Assembly: GCA_900757185.1 (NCBI GenBank)
Contig: CAAEMX010000047.1
Span: 1-22,884, forward strand
Length of the DNA stretch: 22,884 nucleotides
DNA from: an uncultured Collinsella sp.
GTDB taxonomy: Bacteria > Actinomycetota > Coriobacteriia > Coriobacteriales > Coriobacteriaceae
Direction of reading: 5' to 3'
A program made the position numbers and the translations under genes. Under the pieces are notes generated by a model, which saw only the letters and a list, made by a program, of their open reading frames with translations, had not been told where the DNA came from and ran no database searches. Below are positions 1 through 6,957 of the stretch, piece after piece. Every line of letters starts with the position of its first letter. Position 1 is the stretch's first letter.

Positions 1-34
1 CCCTTTGCAATGCAAATCTGCTTGCAAGTGCGAT

Positions 35-1495
35 TTAGCGCACCTGAGCGACGTAAGCGACGTTGGTCGAGGAGACCTTGTCCTCGAGCTGGACGCTCAT
101 GCGGGGATCGCCGGCGGTAGCGACGGTCAAATCGCCAGTCTCGACGTAGCCGAGCTCCTTAGCGGTCTCGATCGCCTTGACGATCGTGCCGTTGACGGTG
201 CCCTGGGTAATCTCTGCCTGGTGCGGGATAACACCCCAGTACATGATCATCTGCTGGACAGCCCACTCGTGGCGGGAGAACGCGCAGATCGGCATGTTGG
301 GACGGAAGTGCGAGATCAGGCGAGCAGTACGACCGGTGGTCGTCGGCACGGTGATGCACTTGGCGCCAACGGTGGTGGCCATGTTCACAGCGGACATACC
401 CACAACGTTGTTGACAACGCGGGTGCCGTGAGCATCGGCCGGAACCTCGAGCGGAGCGTGAGCCGGGAGGTACTTCTCGGTCTCGAGAGCGATGCTGGCC
501 TGCATCTTGACGGCCTCGACCGGGTACTTACCGGCAGCGGACTCGCCGGACAGCATAACGGCGTCGGTGCCGTCGTAAATGGCGTTAGCGACGTCGGCAA
601 CCTCGGCGCGCGTCGGGCGCGGGTTCTGCTGCATGGAGTCGAGCATCTGCGTAGCGGTGATAACGGGCTTGTAGGCCGCGTTGCACTTGGCGATGATCTC
701 CTTCTGGATGTGCGGAACGAGCTCGGGCTTGATCTCGATGCCCAGGTCGCCACGGGCGACCATGATGCCGTCGGAAGCCTCGAGGATCTCGTCGAAGTTC
801 TCGACGCCCAGAGCGCACTCGATCTTCGGGAAGATCGTCACGTGCTCGCCACCGTTCTCGCGGCAAAGCTCGCGGATGCCGCGGACGGACTCGCCGTCAC
901 GGATGAAGGAAGCGGCGATGTAGTCGATGTTCTCGGTCAGGCCAAAGAGAATGTCCTGACGATCGCGCTCGGTGATGGCGGGCAGTGAGATGTTGACGTT
1001 GGGCATGTTGACGCCCTTGCGCTCGCCGATCAGGCCGTCGTTCTTGACGACGCAGGTCATGTCCTGGCCGTCGACGGACTCGACCTCGAGGGCAACCAGG
1101 CCGTCGTCAATCAGGATGAGGGAGCCCTTCTCGACCTCGGAGGGCAGAGCCAGGTAGTCGAGGGAGATGTGCTCAGCGGTGCCGTGGAAATCCTCGGACG
1201 TGGGCTGAGCGGTGACGACGATCTTGTCGCCGGTCTTGACGGCAACCTTCTTGCCGTCGACCAGAAGGCCGGTGCGGACCTCGGGGCCCTTGGTGTCGAG
1301 CAGGATGCCGACGGGCAGACCGAGCTCCTTGGAAATACGGCGGACGCGCTCGATGCGACCGTGGTGCTCGTCGTAAGAGCCGTGCGAGAAGTTAAAACGG
1401 GCGACGTTCATGCCCGCCTTGATCATCTCGCGGATGGTCTCGTCGCTATCGCAGGCGGGACCCATGGTGCATACAATCTTAGTGCGCTTGTACAT
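35..1495 (-). CDS. pyk: Pyruvate kinase
   Basis: Cytoplasmic glycolytic enzyme that transfers phosphate from phosphoenolpyruvate to ADP, giving pyruvate and ATP. The 486-residue product has the expected landmarks: the N-terminal RFNFSHGS segment (residues 33-40), LLDTKGPEVRTG (65-76), the catalytic-lysine region FPKIE (Lys224, with Glu226 as metal ligand), VARGDLGIE (247-254, Asp250 the second metal ligand), ITATQMLDSM (279-288) and the signature around PTRAEVADVANAI (294-306) followed by DGTDAVMLSGESA. The C-terminal region with TTTGRTARLISHFRP (386-400) corresponds to the effector-binding domain of the family. Length matches the standard single-chain enzyme; the extra C-terminal PEP-utiliser-like domain of Bacillus enzymes is absent. 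The ATG is preceded by a GGAGG Shine-Dalgarno (minus strand, 1501-1505). It is divergent from the P-type ATPase gene and appears monocistronic. Confidence 0.97.
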   Translation of the reverse strand: MYKRTKIVCTMGPACDSDETIREMIKAGMNVARFNFSHGSYDEHHGRIERVRRISKELGLPVGILLDTKGPEVRTGLLVDGKKVAVKTGDKIVVTAQPTSEDFHGTAEHISLDYLALPSEVEKGSLILIDDGLVALEVESVDGQDMTCVVKNDGLIGERKGVNMPNVNISLPAITERDRQDILFGLTENIDYIAASFIRDGESVRGIRELCRENGGEHVTIFPKIECALGVENFDEILEASDGIMVARGDLGIEIKPELVPHIQKEIIAKCNAAYKPVITATQMLDSMQQNPRPTRAEVADVANAIYDGTDAVMLSGESAAGKYPVEAVKMQASIALETEKYLPAHAPLEVPADAHGTRVVNNVVGMSAVNMATTVGAKCITVPTTTGRTARLISHFRPNMPICAFSRHEWAVQQMIMYWGVIPHQAEITQGTVNGTIVKAIETAKELGYVETGDLTVATAGDPRMSVQLEDKVSSTNVAYVAQVR

Positions 1496-1558
1496 TCAGA
1501 CCTCCATCTGACATCGTCTTGCGCTGATAGATAAACCATAAGAAATAAAACTGAGTTG

Positions 1559-1564
1559 ATTATA
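1559..1564 (-). promoter_or_regulatory. pyk: Candidate -10 box of the pyk promoter
   Basis: Reading the minus strand, a perfect TATAAT lies 64 bp upstream of the pyk ATG in an AT-rich stretch. No good -35 box sits at 17 bp; the nearest weak match is TTGGGG with a spacer of about 19-20. The promoter may therefore be weak or activator-dependent. It predicts a leader of roughly 55-60 nt. Confidence 0.5.
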
Positions 1565-1789
1565 ACGAAATGACGACCGAATACCCCCAAAAATCGACCG
1601 TATGCCGAATTAGAAGTTCATTTTTTGCGGTAAAAACGGTATATGCAAAAACTTTACCAACCGTTCTAACCGCTGCTATCTGGGCGATATTTCAGTTTGA
1701 CGATGCGCCGAAGAAAAAACGTTTTATCAATCTTGAGCATCACACTGTCTGCACCGTTGCACCCGAGCCGTGTTTCCAACTGGAATGTT

Positions 1790-1819
1790 TTGGCTAGATG
1801 CGTCGCTTTGGGGTACCAT
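1790..1819 (+). promoter_or_regulatory. Candidate promoter of the P-type ATPase gene
   Basis: TTGGCT (1790-1795) and TACCAT (1814-1819) each match the vegetative hexamers at 4 of 6 positions and are 18 bp apart. Transcription from here would begin near 1826, just before the first hairpin of the structured leader at 1829. That agreement is the main reason for proposing it. The hexamers alone are unconvincing. The rest of the intergenic stretch (1570-1789) is AT-rich and I see no gene in it. Confidence 0.35.
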
Positions 1820-1828
1820 AGCTCCACT

Positions 1829-1937
1829 ATCAACTGCCGCTCAGCACGGCAGCCTTGATGAGCCCTTGCCCTTCTCCTGGGAATTATGATCGGGCATCAA
1901 TCTGCTGAGTGGCCCGAATCCCAGGAGGGGACTCTAT
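1829..1937 (+). promoter_or_regulatory. Structured mRNA leader with complementary hairpin loops and an enclosed Shine-Dalgarno
   Basis: Hairpin A: ATCAA (1829-1833) plus CTGCCG (1834-1839) pair with CGGCAG (1847-1852) and TTGAT (1855-1859), with a 2-nt bulge; its loop is CTCAGCA (1840-1846). Hairpin B: CTCCTGGGA (1874-1882) pairs with TCCCAGGAG (1919-1927), and inside it TCGGGC (1890-1895) pairs with GCCCGA (1912-1917). The loop of B contains TGCTGAG (1903-1909), the exact reverse complement of loop A. The 3' arm of B contains AGGAG of the ATPase Shine-Dalgarno (about 1923-1930), so formation of B should mask the start site. The arrangement suggests a cis-acting translational switch. I do not recognise the family: the conserved GGGGAGUAG and AGACC elements of the manganese riboswitch yybP-ykoY are not present. 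A DNA-level role of the palindromes cannot be excluded. Confidence 0.6.
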
Positions 1938-4619
1938 ATGCAAAAGGAATACCTGTCCGCCGCGGCGGAGGTGCTCAGCGACCAGGGCGTCGATGAGAAC
2001 CTCGGCCTGAGCAACGACGAGGCGTCGTCGCGCCTCGCCAAGACAGGCCCTAACAAGCTCGAGGAAGCCGAGAAGACACCGTTGTGGAAGCGCTTCTTTG
2101 AGCAGATGGCCGACCCCATGGTCATCATGTTGATCGTTGCCGCCGTCATCAGCGCGCTCACGGGCATGGTCAAGGGCGAGCCCGATTTTGCCGACGTCGC
2201 CATCATCATGTTCGTCGTTATCGTCAACTCGGTGCTGGGCGTGGTCCAGGAGGCTAAAAGCGAGGAGGCCCTCGAAGCCCTGCAAGAGATGAGCGCGGCG
2301 CAGTCCAAGGTACTGCGCGACGGCAAGCTCGTGCACCTGCCGAGCGCCGAGCTCGTGCCCGGCGACGTGATCATGCTCGAGGCGGGCGATTCCGTCCCGG
2401 CCGACTGCCGCGTGCTCGAGAGCGCCACGATGAAGATCGAGGAGGCCGCCCTCACCGGCGAGTCCGTGCCCGTAGAGAAGCACGCCAACGTGATCGAGCT
2501 TGCCACGGGCACCGACGACGTGCCGCTCGGCGACCGCAAGAACATGTGCTACATGGGCTCCACCGTCGTGTACGGCCGCGGCCGCGCTGTCGTGGTCGGC
2601 ACCGGCATGGATACCGAGATGGGCAAGATCGCCGGCGCCCTGGCCGAGGCCAAGGAAGAGCTCACGCCACTGCAGGTGAAGCTCGCCGAGCTCAGCCGCA
2701 TCCTCACTATCATGGTGATTATCATCTGCGTCGTGATCTTTGGCGTTGACATCCTCCGCCACGGCGTGGGCAACGTCCTTACCGACCCGACCGCCCTGCT
2801 CGATACCTTTATGGTCGCCGTCTCGCTCGCCGTCGCTGCCATCCCCGAGGGCCTGGTCGCCGTCGTGACCATCGTGCTGTCGCTCGGCGTGACCAAAATG
2901 GCCAAGCGCCAGGCAATCATCCGCAAGCTCTCTGCCGTCGAGACTCTTGGCTGCACACAGACCATCTGCTCCGACAAGACCGGTACCCTCACCCAGAACA
3001 AGATGACCGTCGTCAAGCACGAGCTCGCTGCGCCCAAGGAGAAGTTCCTGGCAGGTATGGCGCTGTGCTCCGATGCTCAGTGGGACGAGGAGCTGGGCGA
3101 GGCCGTGGGCGAGCCGACCGAGTGCGCGCTCGTCAACGATGCCGGCAAGGCTGGTCTTACTGGCCTGACTGCCGAGCACCCGCGCGTGGGCGAGGCCCCG
3201 TTCGACTCGGGTCGTAAGATGATGTCCGTGGTCGTCGAGACCCTGGACGGCGAGTATGAGCAGTACACCAAGGGCGCGCCCGACGTGGTGATCGGCCTGT
3301 GCACCCACATCTACGAGGGCGATAAGGTCGTCCCCCTGACCGAGGAGCGTCGTGCCGAGCTCGTGGCCGCCAACAAGGCCATGGCCGACGAGGCCCTGCG
3401 CGTACTGGCGCTGGCAAGCCGCACCTACACCGAGGTCCCGGCCGACTGCAGTCCCGCCGCGCTCGAGCACGACCTGGTCTTCTGCGGCCTGTCCGGCATG
3501 ATCGACCCGGTCCGTCCCGAGGTGGCCGACGCTATCCGCGAGGCGCACGACGCCGGTATCCGCACCGTCATGATTACGGGCGACCACATCGACACCGCCG
3601 TGGCCATCGCCAAGCAGCTGGGTATCGTCGCCGATCGCGGCCAGGCCATCACGGGCGCCGACCTCGACCGCATGAGCGACGAGGAACTCGACGCGCACAT
3701 CGAGGACTACGGCGTGTACGCCCGTGTCCAGCCCGAGCACAAGACCCGCATCGTCGAGGCCTGGAAGTCGCGCGACCAGATTGTGGCCATGACGGGCGAC
3801 GGCGTCAACGACGCCCCGTCCATCAAGCGCGCCGACATCGGCGTTGGCATGGGCATCACTGGCACTGATGTCACCAAGAACGTCGCTGACATGGTGCTCG
3901 CCGACGACAACTTTGCCACCATCATCGGTGCCTGCGAAGAGGGCCGTCGCATCTACGACAACATTCGCAAGGTCATTCAGTTCCTGCTTTCGGCAAACCT
4001 TGCCGAGGTCTTCTCGGTTTTTATCGCCACGCTCATCGGCTTTACCATCTTCCAGCCGGTGCAGCTGCTGTGGGTGAACCTGGTTACCGACTGCTTCCCC
4101 GCGCTCGCGCTGGGCATGGAGGACGCCGAGGGCGACATCATGAAGCGCAAGCCGCGCAACGCCAAGGACGGCGTCTTTGCCGGCAATATGGGCCTGGACT
4201 GCGTGGTCCAGGGCCTGATCATCACCGTGCTGGTGCTGGCGAGCTTCTTTGTGGGCGTGTACTTTGACATGGGCTACATTCACATCGCCGATATGATCGC
4301 CGGCAATGCCGACGAGGAAGGCGTGATGATGGCGTTCATCACGCTCAACATGGTCGAGATCTTCCACTGCTTCAATATGCGCAGCCGCCGTGCGTCGCTG
4401 TTCACCATGAAGAAGCAGAACAAGTGGCTGTGGGCTTCCGCCGCGCTGGCACTGGTGCTGACGGTGATCGTGACCGTGCAGCCGACGCTTGCCGAGATGT
4501 TCTTTGGCCCTGTGACGCTTGAGCTCAAGGGCGTTGTCGCTGCCCTGGGTCTTGCCTTCCTGATCATTCCGCTGATGGAGATCTACAAGGCGATCATGCG
4601 CGCGGTGGAGAAGGAGTAG
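1938..4619 (+). CDS. P-type cation-transporting ATPase, SERCA-like (probable Ca2+ exporter)
   Basis: Integral membrane pump that uses ATP through an aspartyl-phosphate intermediate to move cations, most likely Ca2+ out of the cytoplasm. The 893-residue product has the full P2-type layout: cation_ATPase_N region, actuator motif TGES (173-176), M4 motif PEGL (303-306), phosphorylation site DKTGT (Asp346), nucleotide-binding KGAPD (445-449), hinge motif MTGDGVNDAP (618-627) and a C-terminal membrane block. The side chains that form both calcium sites in SERCA have counterparts: Glu in PEGL, Asn and Glu in SANLAEV (M5), Asn, Thr and Asp in NLVTD (M6), and Glu in NMVEIF (M8). The substrate is inferred from these residues; Na+ or Mn2+ are alternatives. 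The ATG has a strong AGGAGGGG Shine-Dalgarno eight bases upstream, part of which lies in the leader hairpin at 1874-1927. Confidence 0.93.
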   Translation: MQKEYLSAAAEVLSDQGVDENLGLSNDEASSRLAKTGPNKLEEAEKTPLWKRFFEQMADPMVIMLIVAAVISALTGMVKGEPDFADVAIIMFVVIVNSVLGVVQEAKSEEALEALQEMSAAQSKVLRDGKLVHLPSAELVPGDVIMLEAGDSVPADCRVLESATMKIEEAALTGESVPVEKHANVIELATGTDDVPLGDRKNMCYMGSTVVYGRGRAVVVGTGMDTEMGKIAGALAEAKEELTPLQVKLAELSRILTIMVIIICVVIFGVDILRHGVGNVLTDPTALLDTFMVAVSLAVAAIPEGLVAVVTIVLSLGVTKMAKRQAIIRKLSAVETLGCTQTICSDKTGTLTQNKMTVVKHELAAPKEKFLAGMALCSDAQWDEELGEAVGEPTECALVNDAGKAGLTGLTAEHPRVGEAPFDSGRKMMSVVVETLDGEYEQYTKGAPDVVIGLCTHIYEGDKVVPLTEERRAELVAANKAMADEALRVLALASRTYTEVPADCSPAALEHDLVFCGLSGMIDPVRPEVADAIREAHDAGIRTVMITGDHIDTAVAIAKQLGIVADRGQAITGADLDRMSDEELDAHIEDYGVYARVQPEHKTRIVEAWKSRDQIVAMTGDGVNDAPSIKRADIGVGMGITGTDVTKNVADMVLADDNFATIIGACEEGRRIYDNIRKVIQFLLSANLAEVFSVFIATLIGFTIFQPVQLLWVNLVTDCFPALALGMEDAEGDIMKRKPRNAKDGVFAGNMGLDCVVQGLIITVLVLASFFVGVYFDMGYIHIADMIAGNADEEGVMMAFITLNMVEIFHCFNMRSRRASLFTMKKQNKWLWASAALALVLTVIVTVQPTLAEMFFGPVTLELKGVVAALGLAFLIIPLMEIYKAIMRAVEKE

Positions 4620-4621
4620 GT

Positions 4622-4738
4622 CGAAAGGCCATCCTTCCCGCCGGCCCGACCGCCTGCGGGGTTTCTTCTTCGCTGGTCCTCGCGCTTCGCGCTGCGGGAT
4701 CGCTCAGAAGAAACCCCTCCCGGCGGGCGGGCCTTCGG
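4622..4738. repeat. Large imperfect palindrome downstream of the ATPase gene
   Basis: Nested inverted repeats span almost the whole gap. CCCGCCGG (4637-4644) pairs with CCGGCGGG (4720-4727). GGGGTTTCTTCT (4658-4669) pairs perfectly with AGAAGAAACCCC (4706-4717). A short GC-rich hairpin (GCGC-TTC-GCGC) sits in the centre, and the outer edges CGAAAGGCC and GGCCTTCG also pair imperfectly. There is no adjoining T-tract, so it is not a standard intrinsic terminator. It could protect the 3' end of the ATPase transcript or be a dispersed repeat element. Confidence 0.7.
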
Positions 4739-4775
4739 ATAACCTCTCGGGACCATGAGCTGAGGGAAAGTATGT

Positions 4776-4811
4776 GAGTCGGTCGAGCACTTGCTCGACC
4801 GACTCTTTTTT
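4776..4811 (+). terminator. Intrinsic terminator between the ATPase gene and rsgA
   Basis: GAGTCGGTCGAG (4776-4787) pairs perfectly with CTCGACCGACTC (4794-4805), followed by a run of seven T. This is a very stable rho-independent terminator and probably ends ATPase transcription. It lies directly upstream of rsgA, which therefore needs a promoter in the 50 bp after it. TAAAAT at 4817-4822 is a possible -10 box, but I see no convincing -35. Confidence 0.85.
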
Positions 4812-4860
4812 GTGGGTAAAATACCTGCTCAGTTGTGTGGTTTTGTGCTGGGAGGCATCT

Positions 4861-6045
4861 GTGGGCAAGGCTAAGGCTAAGGCGAAGAAAAAGACGACGG
4901 GGGCGCGGGCTAAGCGCGATCGTCGTCGGAAGCTCGCGACCGAGGCTCCCGCATCTGCTGAGGAGCTGCTGGCAAGCGTGCCGGGACTCGACGCGCTGCA
5001 GGACGTTCCGGCGTTTGATGACCTGCCGGTCGATGAAGCCCAGCAGACTGCCTTTGATGATTTCTGCGCACATGCCGAGGAGCCCGAGCAGATGCAGCTG
5101 GGCGCCGTGGTGCGCTTGGATCGTGGGTTTCCGCTGGTGGCTACTGCCGACGACACCTTTCGCGCCGAGCATGCCGTGGGGTTTGCCAAGTCGCGCGGCG
5201 AGGACGAGGTCCTGCTGCCTGCCGTGGGCGACCGTGTGGCGGTGCGCCGCGCTCCCGGACACGATATGGGCGTGATTGAGTGCGTGCTGCCGCGCCGTAC
5301 GAGCTTTGAGCGTTGGCGCGGCCGTGCCCGCGGAGAGCGCCAGGTGCTCTGCTCCAACGTGGATAGCGTGCTGATCGTGCAGGCGCTCGGTGCTGGCGAG
5401 GTACTGCTCGACCGCGTGGCGCGTTCGCTGGTGTTGGCGCTCGACTGCGATGCCGAGCCGGTGGTGGTACTCACCAAAGCTGACCGCTGCGATGTCGAGG
5501 AGCTCGAGCGCGATCTGGACCGCGTGCGCCGCCTGGTGGGTCCGGACGTGCGCGTGATCGTGACGTCCTCTGCCGAGGGCCGCGGCCTGGACGAGGTCCG
5601 TTCCTGCGTGCCTGCCGGGAGTTGCGCCATGATTCTGGGCGAGTCGGGTGCCGGCAAGTCGACGCTGCTCAATGCACTGCTGGGCCACGATACGTTGGCG
5701 ACCGGCGGTGTGCGCGAACGCGACGATCAGGGCCGTCACACTACCGTCGCGCGCGTGATGGTGGCGCTGCCGGGCGACGCCGGCGTGATCGCCGATGCCC
5801 CGGGCCTGCGCAGCCTACCGCTCGTGGGTCACGAGCGGGGTCTGGCGCGCGCCTTCCCCGAGATTGTCGAGGCATCGCGCGCGTGCCGGTTTGGCGATTG
5901 CACACATACCCATGAGCCGGGTTGCGCCGTTCGCGAGGCCGAGGACGCCGGGCAGATTGACGGCCTGCGCCTGGAAACGTTCCAAAACCTGGCGTCATCC
6001 ATGCGTGTGAGCGCTCAAATGCTCGATCCCGATGTCCATTTGTAA
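4861..6045 (+). CDS. rsgA: Ribosome small subunit biogenesis GTPase RsgA
   Basis: Circularly permuted GTPase that checks late maturation of the 30S subunit and releases assembly factors on GTP hydrolysis. The product is 394 residues, longer than the usual 290-350 because of a Lys/Arg-rich and acidic N-terminal extension of about 80 residues. An OB-fold region follows, then the permuted G motifs in order: G4 TKAD (205-208), G5 SSAEG (236-240), G1 GESGAGKS (260-267), G2 RHTT (292-295) and G3 DAPGL (312-316). The C-terminal zinc site has the family spacing, with Cys342, Cys347, His349 and Cys355 (in ACRFGDCTHTHEPGC). I chose the GTG at 4861 because GGAGG at 4851-4855 precedes it. An upstream in-frame ATG at 4774 would put the reading frame through the terminator hairpin. 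The gene is monocistronic, with its own terminator. Confidence 0.94.
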   Translation: MGKAKAKAKKKTTGARAKRDRRRKLATEAPASAEELLASVPGLDALQDVPAFDDLPVDEAQQTAFDDFCAHAEEPEQMQLGAVVRLDRGFPLVATADDTFRAEHAVGFAKSRGEDEVLLPAVGDRVAVRRAPGHDMGVIECVLPRRTSFERWRGRARGERQVLCSNVDSVLIVQALGAGEVLLDRVARSLVLALDCDAEPVVVLTKADRCDVEELERDLDRVRRLVGPDVRVIVTSSAEGRGLDEVRSCVPAGSCAMILGESGAGKSTLLNALLGHDTLATGGVRERDDQGRHTTVARVMVALPGDAGVIADAPGLRSLPLVGHERGLARAFPEIVEASRACRFGDCTHTHEPGCAVREAEDAGQIDGLRLETFQNLASSMRVSAQMLDPDVHL

Positions 6046-6062
6046 TTGATTTTTCCTATGAC

Positions 6063-6097
6063 AGCCGTCTCCCAACTGTTCGGGAGACGGCTTTTTT
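6063..6097 (+). terminator. Intrinsic terminator of rsgA
   Basis: AGCCGTCTCCC (6063-6073) pairs with GGGAGACGGCT (6082-6092), followed by a T-run. The 11-bp stem and U-tract are typical of rho-independent termination and separate rsgA from the Tad operon. Confidence 0.9.
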
Positions 6098-6135
6098 GCT
6101 GCGGAAAAGCCTCGAAACATGCAGTTTGCTGACGT

Positions 6136-6200
6136 GCTGACCAAAACCTTGCCACGAGCTTGACGGGCTGGTCAGTTTTTGGTCAGCGATTGGTTTGACA
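6136..6200. promoter_or_regulatory. Inverted repeat upstream of the Tad operon, possible operator
   Basis: GCTGACCAAAA (6136-6146) and TTTTGGTCAGC (6177-6187) form a perfect 11-bp inverted repeat with centres 41 bp apart. A third partial copy, GCTGGTCAG, lies at 6167-6175. TTGACG (6160-6165) lies between the arms and TTGACA (6195-6200) follows them as possible -35 boxes, but neither has a clear -10 at normal spacing. The position, in the only gap before a twelve-gene operon, suggests a regulator binding site. The rest of 6098-6297 shows no gene. Confidence 0.4.
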
Positions 6201-6297
6201 TCGAAAACCAAGATCGCGATTGCGCCGCTTTGCACTCTGACCGCCCAGACAATGGTGGTACGGGCATTCGCCCGGCACTGCCATGAGAGGAGCGGCC

Positions 6298-6957
6298 GTG
6301 AACAAGAGCAAGCGCATCGCCATCAGTCTGGTCGCGGGCGTGCTCGCTGCTCTGCTCTGCATGGTTTACGGCTCGTCGATCCGCTCGCAAGCCGAACAGG
6401 TCCAGGCTGAGACTTTGGCCAAGTACGGGGGCGATCGCGTCGAGGTATGCGTCGCGGCGCGCGATATCGATGTGGGCGAGACCCTCGATGAGACCAATGT
6501 CATAACCCAGGAATGGCTGACGAGCCTGCTGCCGCGTGACGCGGCGACCGAGCTGCGCCAGGTGCGCGGCGACGTGACGACTTCGCGTATTCCCAAAAAC
6601 GCCGTGATCTGCAATGTCTACACCAAGGCCGAGAGCCACAAGCTCGAGGTGCCTAAGGGCAAGGTCGCCGTTTCGGTGGCGGTCGATGCCGAGCACTCGG
6701 TCGGCGGCGCCACGGGCGTGGGCAGCTACGTGGATGTGTATGTGCAAAAAGACGGCGTAACCGATCGGCTGTGCGGCGCGTACGTGATCGATACCAGTGA
6801 GGAGTCCGGCGCCACGCGCGAGGGCAAGATCGAATGGGTGACGCTGGCGGCTGACCCCGAAGACGTCAAGGAATTGCTGGGAGCCTCGGGAAAGGGAACG
6901 GTCAGCTTGACGATTCCCGCCACGGCGCACGGCAAAAAGAGCGGAGGCGACGAGTGA
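6298..6957 (+). CDS. cpaB: Flp pilus assembly protein CpaB/RcpC-like (SAF domain)
   Basis: First gene of the Tad/Flp pilus operon. The 219-residue product has a positively charged N-terminus (MNKSKR), one membrane segment at about residues 7-27, and then a SAF-type beta-clip domain (about 47-115, with VCVAARDIDVGETLDETNVI) like that in CpaB/RcpC proteins. A C-terminal region resembling the rest of the RcpC/CpaB domain follows. In Gram-negative systems this protein aids the secretin and periplasmic stages. Here, with no outer membrane expected, it probably acts at the outer face of the cytoplasmic membrane (inference). The GTG at 6298 is preferred over the ATG at 6283 because the Shine-Dalgarno AGAGGAG (6286-6292) lies correctly before the GTG and overlaps the other start. 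The stop overlaps the next ATG by one base, indicating translational coupling. Confidence 0.8.
   Translation: MNKSKRIAISLVAGVLAALLCMVYGSSIRSQAEQVQAETLAKYGGDRVEVCVAARDIDVGETLDETNVITQEWLTSLLPRDAATELRQVRGDVTTSRIPKNAVICNVYTKAESHKLEVPKGKVAVSVAVDAEHSVGGATGVGSYVDVYVQKDGVTDRLCGAYVIDTSEESGATREGKIEWVTLAADPEDVKELLGASGKGTVSLTIPATAHGKKSGGDE

Noticed and set aside
5..988. Plus-strand open frame opposite pyk
   Set aside because: Antisense shadow; pyk on the minus strand has every expected motif.
1570..1797. 75-codon plus-strand open frame between pyk and the ATPase gene
   Set aside because: No Shine-Dalgarno, starts beside the pyk -10 box, and the codon use is unlike that of its neighbours; treated as intergenic.
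1820..1937. yybP-ykoY manganese riboswitch upstream of the ATPase gene
   Set aside because: The context would fit, but the conserved GGGGAGUAG and AGACC elements are absent and the helix arrangement differs.
1884..4367. 827-codon open frame on the minus strand opposite the ATPase gene
   Set aside because: It mirrors the high-GC codon pattern of the ATPase gene and gives a His/Asp/Val-rich product without motifs; the plus-strand ATPase is unambiguous.
4774..4860. Longer N-terminus for rsgA starting at the ATG at 4774
   Set aside because: It would translate through the terminator hairpin at 4776-4811 and has no Shine-Dalgarno; the GTG at 4861 has one.
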